Positions 45,303-56,029 of a stretch of DNA of 64,000 nt are shown piece after piece. Position 1 is the first letter of the stretch. Each line of letters starts with the position of its first letter. Source of the stretch: Ipomoea triloba (lineage: Eukaryota > Streptophyta > Magnoliopsida > Solanales > Convolvulaceae). The DNA is taken from NCBI RefSeq assembly GCF_003576645.1, contig NC_044922.1:26562626-26626625 (forward strand). The letters run 5' to 3'. The notes below the pieces were generated by a model. That model ran no database searches, had not been told where the DNA came from, and saw only the letters and a list, made by a program, of their open reading frames with translations. The position numbers and the translations under genes are program-made.

Positions 45303-45455
45303 CACTACTACAGGAAATGTATTTAACGTCGCCTAAATGACGTCAGTTTTTTAAAAAACCGACGTCAAAAAAATATTACTCTACGTCAGTTTTTAAAAAA
45401 ATGCATTTATTTGACTCTTTTTTCTTTAAAAGAAAATATTACTCTACGTTAACTA
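45303..45455. mobile_element. CACTA (En/Spm) transposon terminus
   Basis: Begins CACTACTACAGGAAATG, the canonical CACTA end, followed by subterminal repeats of the type TGACGTCAGTTTTT and AAAACCGACGTC in both orientations. Subterminal palindromic repeats are transposase-binding sites in this superfamily. No matching second end was found in the window, so this is a solo end or a truncated element. Confidence 0.65.
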
Positions 45456-45784
45456 ATAATGAAGTGAGACTCAAACTCTCGACAAAGATATACTGGTGAT
45501 TTGACTAATTTCACAAGCTCAACAGCAAGGCACTCGTGAGAAATGGGAAAACTAAAGAGATAGGTTGAATTGGTTGGTATTGAGATATAAGGGGTTTGTT
45601 GAAAGCTTAAAATGACTTTAAAGTATGTTTTGACCAAAGATATGAGAAGAGAATAAAGAACGAGTTACATATGAGTAAATGAAGAGATATTTTCTTAGCT
45701 TTAGGTGTTCTTTAAGACAGAATGCAATAGATTACAGTTGAGTAGAAAGAAAGATATTAGATTCCCTCAATATATATGGACTTT
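45456..45784. other. Intergenic, no gene seen
   Basis: Sequence between the CACTA end and a LINE tail. No gene or defined element. Confidence 0.35.
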
Positions 45785-46000
45785 TCATTTTTTATTTTTT
45801 ATTTTGAAAACAAACGTCTAAATTTCATTAACTTAAATCATCCAATAACACATTACAAAGAAAAGGAGGAAGGTGAGAAAACCATTCATCGCAACCTGAC
45901 ATAGAAACAAACTCCCGAGCAAGAGTATGAGCAGTCTAATTCACAGATCACTTAACGAAAAGAGATAGACACATGAAAAAACCATCTAAGGGTAACCCCA
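45785..46000 (-). pseudogene. LINE 3' end: RNase H tail and A-rich terminus
   Basis: On the minus strand, a degraded frame reads TAHTLAREFVSMSGCDEWF and continues to LLDDLS, the typical C-terminus of plant LINE RNase H domains. Two in-frame stops interrupt it upstream. It is followed by CAAAATAAAAAATAAAAAATG (plus-strand positions about 45787-45807), an A-rich LINE 3' end. Only this 5'-truncated tail is present. Confidence 0.6.
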
Positions 46001-46024
46001 AATAACAAGTACAGATAACAGAAG

Positions 46025-46636
46025 TAGGGATGACAATTTCAATCCGCCCCGCGGATAATCACCCGAATCCACCCCGCATGGATCGGGTTTTTTTGGGTGA
46101 TAGTGGGTGGTGGATTGGGGGTGGATCTTAAAAATGTAAACCCGCGGTGGGTCGGGTTGGATTCGGGTTTTATGTACAAAACCCGCCTAGCATCCCACCC
46201 GACCCACCATGTGTGTATACATATATATAATAGTAAAATAAGTAGTACTAGTATATAGTTAATTATAAAAGTTTCAATAATTTTAGGTAACTTTTTAGTA
46301 TTTTTATATCTAAACTACTAAATTTATTTTTTAAATTAACAACTTATTTATTATATTATAATATTTCTATTGTTTTACGTTTTAGTATAACTAATGAATT
46401 TTATTGTTTAATTATCTCAAAGTAATTTTGATACTCCGTATTATTTTTTGAAAAATAATAGTAAATTGATAAGTGGTGGGTACCCATAGTGGGCACCCGC
46501 ACCCGGTGGGGGTGGGAATGGATTCTAAAAAAGTCCACCCGATGCGGGTTGGGGGTGAGGGTGGGTGGAGAAAATGAAAGGTGGGTCGGGTGATGGATGT
46601 AGCCCTCCCCGACCCACACCCGACCCATTGCCATCC
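46025..46636. mobile_element. hAT-like MITE with GGGTCGGGT-repeat ends
   Basis: The left end TAGGGATGACAATTTCAATC and the right end, inward, GGATGGCAATGGGTCGGGTG are inverted. Both are followed by CCCGCCCCGC/GGGTCGGGTTGG-type repeats, with AT-rich DNA between. The left end fits the TAGGGRTG type seen at 14.3 and 61.9 kb. The right end lacks the terminal CTA and no 8-bp target repeat was found. The Pro/His-rich frames here are translations of these repeats. Confidence 0.5.
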
Positions 46637-47224
46637 AGGATCCATTAATTATACACCCACACTGTCCAGTATGCTTATAATATTTCTTTGGCATCTCGTT
46701 CATTAGTGTGTTTATTTGAATTATTTATTCTAAGCTCTCTAAATTAGTAGTGACTGGATTTCAATAACTTGAGTTAATATGCGTTACTTAATTTAATTTA
46801 ATTGATCGAGTTAAATCATCGACTCATAACCCATCAAAGTTATACTTAAATCGCAATATCAAATGAAAGTCACATCTCATATATTTGAAATCCTAATTTG
46901 TTCAATATTGTATGCAAATTATTTAAATTCCCCATAGATCCGGAATAGTGTTTCCAAGAAAGTTGAAAGTTTATGTTGGATAATGTTCAATGATTCACTT
47001 TATGCGTGTCTGGTGGGAACAAAAAACGGCCAAAAAAGTAAAACAGCAAACACACAAAAAAGTTTTGCGACACAGTTAAATTTCAATTCAATGTCTAAAG
47101 ACGACTGTAAAAGTGGGTCAAAATTTTTAGTAGTTGGAGCATGAATTTTATACCAAATAATTACGGGTTTGATTTTTGTCAATACTTTTTCTATTGAGTT
47201 CATCATACAAAGTATTATTCTCAG
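46637..47224. other. Intergenic, no gene seen
   Basis: AT-rich sequence without recognisable genes. Confidence 0.35.
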
Positions 47225-47420
47225 TATAGTTTACCACTCTTGTTGGGACAATTCTTAACCAAGTTGGACGGACAATTAGTAATGGTAACCACAAAGTTTC
47301 AAGTTCAACTCCAAATGGAAGTTATTTATTAGTCTTCTTAATTTGAGTCGGTCAACTATGACAATCCAGGACGATTTGCCTACATATTTGTGATCTTTTC
47401 CCGGCTAAAGTTATAAAATA
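47225..47420 (+). mobile_element. SINE family 2 copy, plus orientation
   Basis: The head AACCAAGTTGGACGGACAAT and B-box-like TTTCAAGTTCAACTCC are followed by TCTTCTTAATTTGAGTCGGT, CAACTATGACAATCC and TGATCTTTTCCCGGC. This is the most complete order of family blocks in the plus orientation. Diverged. Confidence 0.5.
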
Positions 47421-48295
47421 GGTATGATATTTTTGTAAATTAAAGATTTATCTCTCATATATGATTTACGAGCTATTGCGTAAAAGCATAATTTATTCAT
47501 TCATCAAAAAATTACTGTGGATTTTCTCTTGTAAACAAAAAGAAAAGGTGGATAAAAACTTTGTGGGTTTTAATACATATTTCTAGGTGACTAAGGTCAT
47601 CATGATTACTAAGGTAATATTAATCGGTATTGTCTTCCAACATTAGATATGGTTCTGTCAAAAAGTGGTCGGACCACTAGTTGAAAATTTTGAAGCATAG
47701 CTCTTAGACCATATGAAACTTCAATCATTCAAATCCATTGGTAGTGAACTAGAGATTACCATTATCATAAGAGTTTTCACAATACTATAGATTTTGTCTA
47801 TGTCAAACAAAAGAAGAAAAAGAAAAATTCTATGTATTAATGAATTTTAAAATATTGTTTTTTCACCCAAGGTAATCTTTGACGGGCCATATTTAAAAAT
47901 TTAAAAGGGTAACCGAATCACTTTTAAATTGTGGTGTTGATAAGTTGATTATATTTGTACTAAAAAGTTCACTGGATCCTAGCTCGTTTGAATTTCTACT
48001 TGACGGCATCTGGGCTTTTCGTGTTGCAAATGTTGTGGGAGTGACGTGAACACAATTTGTATAGTTTCGACTTCTTTTCTTGTATCCAAAAAATAAAAAT
48101 GTTCAATATAAGAATTGACAAATTATAGAACCAAGATTCACATTACAAGGTGAACCACAATAAATGTTCATTGTTAATATATTAGAATTTTATTTTTATT
48201 TTTTATGTAACATAAATTTGAACTTACAATATGCTAAAATTAATATTTCAATATATGACAAATACATTTGTATTTTAATGATTTACCATATATTC
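47421..48295. other. Intergenic, no gene seen
   Basis: AT-rich sequence without recognisable genes or elements. Confidence 0.35.
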
Positions 48296-48305
48296 ATCCG
48301 TAAAA

Positions 48306-49092
48306 ATTGGCAAAATTTACTGTGGACCATAGTGCAAAATGGTGTCGTTTCTTTTAATGAAAAGAAAACGACACCCATTTCATTAAATTAGTTCTGTTTG
48401 TATAACATATCCAATTTCATTTTAGATACATTGTAATTTTATTTTAGCACAGCTAAAGTTTCATTTTATTTCAACTACAATTTCATTTGACATTATAAAT
48501 AAAGTATTATTATTACAGTGAGACCTGTTATTGAATTTTATTTTATACAAACTGCAGTCTTATTTCAACACCGCTAAATTATAATTCTAATTCAACCATG
48601 GTTTTGTTAGACAATATACACTCAAATATGTGAAACTGTTATTCTGTTTCATTTAATATACACTGTAGTTTCATTAGAGAGCAACTAAAGTATCATTTTG
48701 ATATAACTACAGTTTCATTTGACAATATACACTCAATATGCGAGACATGTTATTCAGTTTTTTTTATACATACTGTAGTTTTATTTCAATACAATTAAAG
48801 TATCATTTCAATTCAACTATAGTTTTATTTGAAAATATGCACTCAATATGTGAGACATGTTCTTTGGTTCATTTATACGTACTGTAATTTCATTTCAACA
48901 CAACTAAAGTATCATTTCAATAAATACAATATGTGAGACAAGTTATTCACTTTCATTTTAGATACACTGCAGTTTCATTTTGTTTTGAGCACACTATAAA
49001 TACAAGATTGTTAGATATAACGGCTTCCGTTTCTTTACTTAAAACAACGGAGCCATTTTTTAAGCATGTTCCACGCAATTGTGTGAACCAGG
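48306..49092. repeat. R5: long member of the palindrome-ended family
   Basis: Flanked by ATCCGTAAAA (48296-48305 and 49093-49102), a 10-bp direct repeat. The left end reads GGCAAAATTTACTGTGGACC, then an inverted pair GGTGTCGTTTCTTTT/AAAAGAAAACGACACC. The right end is diverged (CAATTGTGTGAACCAGG). The interior is an array of roughly 90-bp and shorter units made of CAGTTTCATTTGACAATATA, CACTCAATATGTGAGACATG and TTATTC. No coding capacity. Confidence 0.6.
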
Positions 49093-49399
49093 ATCCGTAA
49101 AACAATTGGTAAAATTAAGTCGGGCCTATTATCGGAAAATCATTGTACAAATAGAAAAGGAATAACCCAAAATATAAGAATCCAGTAAAAGCCCGACCCA
49201 AAGGAATTACATATTACGGTTAACGCTTGCTAGATTTCGGGCTTCGGTTTTTTTGGGTTTGGATTTGGGCTGTCTTAACGTGTGTTATTCGGCCCATATT
49301 TCCAACTAATAACAACCTTAGAAGGTGTCGGGCGGTTATGAACGCCTGGGTTTTCGCGGCACCTCCTGTCTCCTCTTTTCGTTTCTGATTCTTTCCAAC

Positions 49400-50442
49400 T
49401 AAGAACAAAAAAGAAAACATAGAACTAGTCAAAAAAAAGAGGAAAAAAACATCATATCTCTCAATCTCTCTGTTTTCCCATGCGTGTTTGAGGTAAGAAA
49501 TTTCTCAAAATTCACAAATTATTGTTGGGGAAGATTCCCATTTCCTTCTGTTCTTGAAATTTGATGTTTTTTCCTCAAAAAAAAAAAACAGTTTTTTAAT
49601 GTGGGTTGTGACTTAACCCTTAAATGCAGTATCATTTCTTCATTGATGCATTGATTCATACATGTTGCATCCTTGTTTCCTGCATGAGTTTTGAATAATT
49701 CATCTTAGAAAAGTGGATTAGAGACAAAAAATGCATATCTGTATCTATATCTGTAATTTTATATACCGGTGTAAGCGATCAGAGTTTTCGGTACACTACT
49801 CGTGTACATGTTTTATAAAATAAACGAACAGAATTTGAACATTTTTTCAGAACAAGCTCTGGTTTGTTTAATAATGTTCAAGAACATGCGCGTTTAGTGT
49901 TAGTTTAGAAATGTTCACGAATAGACTCTTTTTAATATTAGATGTTACTTTTAGACTTATTTGTAGTTGTTATGTTGTTTGTTTGGTTATTGTTCGTGAA
50001 CCTAAACTATTTCTTGTTCACGAATAAATTATGATTACGAATATTTACATATGTTTGTTTGTTTGGTTGTTCACAAACACAATTAATTGACCAAACAAAC
50101 GAACATGTTAGCGAACTATTAACGAACTTTAATGAACGATTAGTAAATGAACACGAACGTGATTTTCAAAAACCTTAACAAACGAACAAGATCACTCTAA
50201 AAATCATAACAAACGAACATGAACAAGCTATGCTGATTCGTGTTCGGTTCGTTTACAGCCCTACCCTAGTTTTATATGATAAAATTAAGGTTTTGTAGGA
50301 GGATTCTGGGTAGCATTTGTGGATTTGAAATGAAATCCCTTTGATTTTCAGGCTGGCAGGAGTGTTGGAAGCCTGCATTTCTGGTTCTTGCTGAGAGGTT
50401 ACTTTACTTGCTGTATTTTTAGCTGCAGTTTAGACTAAAACA
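49400..50442 (+). promoter_or_regulatory. SNAP33 leader: probable 5' UTR exon and leader intron
   Basis: A probable non-coding exon ends at 49492 (TTGAG then GTAAGAAA donor) and a second leader exon starts at 50352 after a TTGATTTTCAG acceptor, continuing to the ATG at 50443. The 859-bp leader intron contains a hAT-like element. The transcription start was not fixed. Confidence 0.5.
49765..50269. mobile_element. hAT-like element in the SNAP33 leader intron
   Basis: An 8-bp direct repeat, TTTTATAT (49757-49764 and 50270-50277), flanks about 505 bp. The right end, inward, reads CTAGGGTAGGGCTGTAAACG, and the left ACCGGTGTAAGCGATC; they match only partly. The interior consists of CGTGAAC/GTTCGTG and TTTGTTTGGTTATTGTTC repeats, like the element at 14312-15005. 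Confidence 0.6.
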
Positions 50443-52137
50443 ATGTTTGGGTTTGGGAAGAAGCCTCCTGCTTCTGCAAGTGCAAGCCCTATGCACTCTG
50501 CAGATGAAACTCCTGCAAGGAGGACAGCTTCTGAGCCGAAGCTCAACTTTGATGACATGTCTGTGCAAGAGCTGGAGGATTATGCAGTGAACCAGGCCGA
50601 GGACACCACGAGATCCGTCAACAACTGCCTCAAGATCGCGGAGGACATTAGAAAGGACGGTGCGAAGACCCTCGAGACGTTGCACCAGCAGGGGGAGCAG
50701 ATCCACAGGACTCATGAGATGGCTGTTGAAATGGACCGCGATTTGAGCAAGGTTTGCGTGTTAAAGTGTTACTGCATTTTTGCTGCTGCAATGTGAATTC
50801 AGATATGGCTTCTTGATGATCAAACTTTTTGATATATGATCCAATCCTTAATGTGAAGCTAAAAAATAGTAGTGTCAATTGCATTTCACTTTCATGGCTT
50901 TGGTATCATGTAATTCCTTGGTTGTTTCTGAATGTAGCATAACTTCTTTTTTAGTTTTGGGTGATGAGGGAAACCCGTAGTACGGGGTAAATCCCATCTT
51001 GTGATCCTAGCCGACAAAGGACAACAAGGAGGTAAACCAGTTTAGGTTGCCAATATCTGATCGGCTTAAACCAAGAAAGCCAATAGGCTGCTCCAGTAAT
51101 TCCATGGCATGACTTCCTTTTTTGTTGGGTGACAAAAGAAACCCGCAGCCACTACTTCGATGATGTGCACTTGATAAATCCAGCCTTGTAACCCTAGCCG
51201 GCAAAGAACCACAAAGGGGTAAACCACTCTAGGTTGTCCTTAGCTAACCAACTCAAACCAAGAAGGCTAATGAGCCGAACTTGTAACATTTTAGTTACCA
51301 AGCCAATAGTCCGACCAACATAACTTCTTGTTAGCTGAACTCAAGTGAAACCTTGATATTACAATGGCATTATTGTTAATGGTGGGTGAAGTTGTTCATT
51401 TGCAGGGAGAGAAGTTATTGAATAATCTTGGGGGAATGTTCTCCATGCCATGGAAGCCAAAAAAGACTAAGGAAATCACAGGGCCTCAGACTTCAAAAGG
51501 TTATATTACACTCTGCATTTTGGCATATCAGAAGATGTAATTTCATGGTAGCATTGCTTATCTTGGCTGCTTCTCAGATGATAACCACAGAGGAAAGAAA
51601 GGCAGTAAAGAGCAAAGGGAGAAGTTGGGGCTAAATGCCAAGGGGAAATCAGCACCGACCGCGCCTCCTAATGAACCGCAGAATGCAATGCAGAAAGTCG
51701 AGGTGCGTTTTTCTGTTACATGTAATCGTCGTGTTCTGTTGTCGTTCTGTTGTCTTGGTAACTCGTACGAATATGATTTTGTCTCATCCCCATGCCCCGG
51801 TTTTGTGGGATCAATCAGATGGAGAAGGCAAAGCAGGATGATGCACTTGATGATCTTAGTGACATATTGGGTGACTTGAAGGGAATGGCTACTGATATGG
51901 GACAGGAACTTGACAGGTTAGTATATATTCTCATCTCTCATTCTAACCTTTGCTAAACTCGAAAATGACGGGTTTAGTCAACCCGAGATACTAAGCCAGG
52001 AAGTTTCCTCGTTAACCACTTGGCCCGTTTTATCCAGGCAAAACAAAGCTCTAGACAATCTCGACACGGATATAGACGAACTGAATTCGCGTGTCAAAGG
52101 CGCCAATCAACGCGCTCGCCATCTCCTCGCAAAGTGA
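50443..52137 (+). CDS. SNAP33: SNAP25-type Qb+Qc SNARE (SNAP33/SNAP29 group), five coding exons
   Basis: Membrane-associated SNARE that gives two helices to SNARE complexes at the plasma membrane or cell plate; in Arabidopsis SNAP33 partners include KNOLLE and PEN1. Exons: 50443-50751, 51406-51499, 51578-51702, 51819-51916 and 52038-52137, all GT/AG and in phase, giving 241 residues. The Qb helix is about 40-103 (DMSVQELEDYAVNQAEDTT, then HQQGEQIHRTHEMA). The linker has the family-type GGMFSMPWKPKKTKEITGP. The Qc helix is about 178-241 (EKAKQDDALDDLSDILGDL, then DIDELNSRVKGANQRARHL). There is no transmembrane segment, normal for this group. The N-terminus is shorter than in Arabidopsis SNAP33 (about 300 residues), so SNAP29 or SNAP30 naming is possible. 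Intron 1 carries two SINE copies. Confidence 0.92.
50977..51315 (-). mobile_element. Two SINE family 2 copies in SNAP33 intron 1
   Basis: Units at about 50977-51110 and 51140-51315 share CTTGTGATCCTAGCCGACAA or CTTGTAACCCTAGCCGGCAA, then ACAAGGAGGTAAACC or ACAAAGGGGTAAACC. Both continue with TTTAGGTTG or TCTAGGTTG and CTTAAACCAAGAA or CTCAAACCAAGAA. The second continues into a tRNA-like end (CTTGTAACATTTTAGTTACC, AAGCCAATAGTCCGACCAAC). Both are antisense to the gene and well within the intron. Confidence 0.6.
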
Positions 52138-52437
52138 AGTGGACTCCATCGTCACCATATCGGCTTTCCTGCACACCTGAAACCTCTGCATACATACATC
52201 CTCTCACCGCATTCCTTTAGCCTTCTAGCTAGTTTTCGTCTTCTTGTATTTCAAAAGTTCGGTTCCCATTTTCCATTTTTAGATTTTGTTGTATCTATTG
52301 CTTGTATATCATGAATTGATTGTTTAGCTTCAATAAAATGAGGATAACTATAAAAAAAACAATCTTTCTAATACCTTAAGAAACACTCCCAATTTCCCTT
52401 GCTTTAGCTGATATATATGGGGTCAAGTTCCAATGCT

Positions 52438-52681
52438 GTCATGTGTTAACGTGCATTAGTTATGCACAAAAGCACCAATGGATCACAAAACGCACCACAT
52501 CCAAAAAATGCACTATACCTCACCACACTTAATAGTGCGTTTTCGAACACTGTATGATGCGTTTATGCATATCTAATGGTGCGTTTTGTGGTGATGGTGC
52601 ATTGGTGCACTTCCTAACACTATTAGTGTTTTTTTAAATAACTAATGGTACGACCGCACCGGTCGCACGTTAAGACATGAC
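52438..52681. mobile_element. MITE with terminal GTCATGT inverted repeats
   Basis: The left end GTCATGTGTTAACGTGC and the right end, inward, GTCATGTCTTAACGTGC differ at one base. Inside, AAGCACCAATGGATCACAAA with ACGCACCAC pairs with GGTGCGTTTTGTGGTGATGG, so most of the 244 bp can fold back. It lies 300 bp after the SNAP33 stop. No target repeat was identified. Confidence 0.6.
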
Positions 52682-53776
52682 CGCATTTGAGCTGACGTGT
52701 GTATATATGTGTGTGTGTCTTTTGCTGTAATTGATGTTCATGAAACTTTGAATATTAGCCAGCTGTCATTAATATTTGATTAGCAGTAATTACGTTTGAC
52801 AAATTTGATGATGTTCATTGTCCCACAGCCTTAACTACAAGTCCTTTTAAGACATTATTATAAGTCTCTGTCTGTGATATAGATATATCATATATGCAGT
52901 TACAGCATAAATGCCAGAAATATGTGTGAGAAATTAAACTCTGCAAGCCTTCTGCGTGATGCATTTGATGAGATGCTTGCATACTTGTACTTCTCAGAGC
53001 TATAAATAACCTCACATTTCTCCTTTATTTTTTAATAACCCTCTACGGTTGATTTTGATTTATTCAGATGAATAGATTAGATTAGTCCACACTTAAAGGA
53101 GGAAAATATTCTCATTTGATTCTATCCCTATGCGTATAGAACAGATACAAATGAGAATTACTCCCAAACTGATTTTTTAAAGGGCATTTCTGTAATTACA
53201 TTTGTACATTTGAAAATACTTACAAATTGTACCATCATAATTATATAAATATCACCAAATTTTTTAGGATTTCATTTTCAGCCCTTCATCATCTCCCGTG
53301 GGCGGATTGGAAGTCTCTCTATATTTTTTTTTTTGAAAACGAACTCTCTCTATATAATTATATATAGAATTAATAACCCAATGATCTTCTGGGTATTAGA
53401 CTAATACTAGTTTTGATCCAAAAGTTTTAAACTGATCAGAAATAATCTGAGTTTCAAAAAATAAGCTCCCGTAGTTCTCCATTAGTCAAACTGTAAATTA
53501 GGCATTAAAATTGATGGCAAAATCGTTTTTTTTAAATAGATTTGCATCCTTCTTTCTCCGTAATTTCAATTGTTTTTTCTCATGGGACGAGTCGCCATTC
53601 ACCAGAAGTTCATTTGAGCACCCATTGTCTCTATTGTCGAGGTCTACCTACCACGTTTAAAAATTGAGAAAAAATAATTAAAATAAGGACAAGAATCTAA
53701 AAAGACGATTTTACCCTTCATTTTACTATAGCATGTAATACCCAATACTCAAAAGATCATTGGAGATTTTGAGTTA

Positions 53777-53808
<32 letters not shown>

Positions 53809-53935
53809 GGATATATATATACACACACACATTGAGAGGGAAAGAAAGAGAGAGAACGCCTCCAAATTTTACAATTATCACATTTCAATCTGTCTCATAT
53901 TTTTTTTCCTATCTGTTTCAACTCAGAAAACCGCC
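52682..53935 (+). promoter_or_regulatory. 5' flank of the CLE gene
   Basis: AT-rich, no gene. A (TA)n-(CA)n microsatellite at about 53784-53830 lies just upstream of the start codon, followed by a GAGAG-rich stretch. The open frame continues upstream of the CLE ATG only through these repeats. Confidence 0.45.
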
Positions 53936-54289
53936 ATGAAAATCTTGCTTTCATCATCTTCTTCTCTTTCTGCAAGAACGGTGTTTGAGTATCATTTTCC
54001 TGTGATGATATTCTTTCTCCTCTTCGTATCCACTTCATCGTCACCTCAACTTCACAGCCAGAAGCTATCCTCCACCGCCTATTATCATCAGAAGAATTTC
54101 CACCATTCTTGCAGCACTTTCAAGATTTCCCCTTCTGCTGCTATCTGCTATCAGCTTCAGAGAATCCGCCACTGCCCGCCGTTCCAGCCGCCGCCGGCAT
54201 CGCCGTCGGCGGCGGCGGCGGAGATTGATCCGAGGTACGGTGTGGAGAAACGACTGGTCCCCTCCGGTCCCAACCCTCTTCACAACTGA
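53936..54289 (+). CDS. CLE9/CLE10: CLE signalling-peptide precursor, CLE9/CLE10 type
   Basis: Intronless 117-residue secreted precursor. The last twelve residues, RLVPSGPNPLHN (106-117), are exactly the CLE9/CLE10 peptide known from Arabidopsis, preceded by the typical DPRYGVEK. In that species the peptide acts through HSL1/SERK receptors on stomatal-lineage division and through BAM receptors on xylem development. Residues 1-38 form an N-terminal signal region with the hydrophobic core FPVMIFFLLFV. The middle is Ser/Pro-rich and low in conservation, as usual in CLE precursors. Pro4 and Pro7 of the peptide are sites of hydroxylation in the family. The start at 53936 was chosen because it directly precedes the signal region; upstream in-frame codons derive from microsatellite sequence. 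Confidence 0.92.
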   Translation: MKILLSSSSSLSARTVFEYHFPVMIFFLLFVSTSSSPQLHSQKLSSTAYYHQKNFHHSCSTFKISPSAAICYQLQRIRHCPPFQPPPASPSAAAAEIDPRYGVEKRLVPSGPNPLHN

Positions 54290-55545
54290 AAAAGAAAAGA
54301 AGAAAAAAGTCTCAGTATTTGCAGAATTTGCAGAGCAACCATCTTTCTGCGTCTTGATCATCACTTTCTTTTCAATTTCTTGGGGAATTTTTTCAAGAAT
54401 TTAGGATTTTTGGATACCCTTTGGTTCGTTTTCTTGGATAAAGCTAATTCTCGGAATACCCTCAAACTCTTGAATGCCACTTTCCATTGAAGATTGATTC
54501 TGGTTTTGGAGGTTTCTGTTCTGTCTGTCAGTATACTTCTTGGTTTTTAGTCCTACAAAAACTGTTTTCTTTTAATTGTCAGAGACCTTCATTTCCATGG
54601 CTGTTTCAGGCTCTGAGAGTTCTTGATTTGGTGGCAGAAAAAGAGGAAAAACACTTTTTCTGGTTTTCTGTTTCTGTTGAATCTTTGAGATATGATCAAG
54701 AGAAGTCCATGAAGCCATTAAAGTGTTTGGAGCTGTTTCAGATGGGGAGGTGACCAATTCAATGGATAAGTAGAAGAGTGTTTTTTTCATTACATAAATG
54801 TAGTCATGTATAGTTGTGTGTGGCATGTAATATGGTATCACATATTGGAGATATTATTGGAGTTTCCCATTTTGCCCTTGGATAGTCTAGTCTAGCAAGC
54901 TATGTTGTGGCATGCAAAAAGGAAGAAAGTACATAAATGAATGTATGTGTAATGAATTCAGTGAGAACATAGTCATGGAGCTCATGAGATTCCTAGCTTC
55001 TGCATTTATGGAAGTCACATCAACGTAGTTTGAATTTTAAATGATGGTCAATTTTGTAATTTTATCCTTTATTTTGTTAAAGATAAATATAAATTATATA
55101 TTACAATAAATGTTTCCCACTTAATCAAGGCCTTAGAGTTCTAATTTAGAAAATTCAGCTACCTTAAAACCCATGAAAGAGTGTACTATTTTGTCACCCA
55201 TTGAGGTCCTACGCGATATATGAGAAGATTAGTTTGGATGTGTAGGGTCCTTAGTGTCGCATAAGTGAGGAAATATGTGTTTGAAAAAAAAATCTAATAA
55301 ATATATATTATCAATATAAGTTAAATTTTTATACGAAATATAATCAAATGAGGAGTAAAAAAGAGATACTCAAAGTTTACTTTTATATAAAATAGTATAT
55401 ATATATATATCTTCATTACAGAAATACCGACTTTTAGTAAATGTTATTGCTGAATGGCTAGTAAATTCGAGCTAGCAAAGGTTGATAAAAAGGAAATTTT
55501 AGAGTGCCATGGGTTGTTTCTCAATATAATTAAAAAGGATACTAA
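54290..55545. other. 3' flank of the CLE gene and intergenic DNA
   Basis: Probable 3' UTR followed by AT-rich DNA with a short (TA) run near 55391. Frames at 54487-54753 and opposite show no known domain. Confidence 0.4.
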
Positions 55546-55814
55546 TTTTCGGGTTTAGTATTGGAATTGTAAATTTCGAGAATATAAATTGTGTTTTAAG
55601 TCAAAACATATAAATTGTGTATGTTAACATTATGTGTTCTTAGTATACAAATTGTGAATTTTTAAAAGATAAATTGTTCACATTGAGTGTTCTTAGTATA
55701 CAAAATGTGAATTTTTAAAATGTAAATTGTGAAAATTTAGTATGTAAATTGTGAACATTCAAAACTTGAGTCTATCAATTGCAATGTGGACTCGGGTCCA
55801 CATAATAATTTGCC
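55546..55814. repeat. R6: palindrome-ended repeat with AAATTGTGAA array
   Basis: The right end, inward, is GGCAAATTATTATGTGGACC followed by CGAGTCCACATTGC, matching R4. The array (about 55560-55770) repeats ATAAATTGTG, GTGAATTTTTAAAAG and TTCTTAGTATACAAA words. The left end is not recognisable. It abuts a LINE RNase H tail. Confidence 0.5.
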
Positions 55815-55831
55815 GATTAGGAGGGAGTGAG

Positions 55832-56029
55832 ATGTCAAAGTCACTCATGTTCCTAGCGAGCATAACATCGTGACTGATTCACTAGCTAAACTCACAGTTA
55901 AGAAGAGATGTAATTGGATTGAGTTCGAGAATCCACCGAGCGTTATTCTTGAGAGCGTTGTGAAGGACAAGATTCTTTTGATAGTAGCACTAAAGGGCAA
56001 CCAAGTATTGCTGCAATGGGAAGTGTAGT
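55832..56029 (+). pseudogene. LINE RNase H-domain C-terminal fragment
   Basis: An uninterrupted frame reads VKVTHVPSEHNIVTDSLAKL and continues to KKRCNWIEFENPPSVILES, ending at a stop. HVPSEHN.VTDSLA is the HVxRExNxxADxLA signature near the end of RNase H domains in plant non-LTR retroelements. Upstream domains are absent; R6 lies where they would begin. Confidence 0.6.

Noticed and set aside
46401..46703. Pro/His-rich frames at 46.4-46.7 kb
   Set aside because: They translate the GGGTGG repeats of a MITE end.
54487..54841. Frames of 88-89 residues downstream of the CLE gene
   Set aside because: Probably 3' UTR sequence; no domain and opposing strands equally open.
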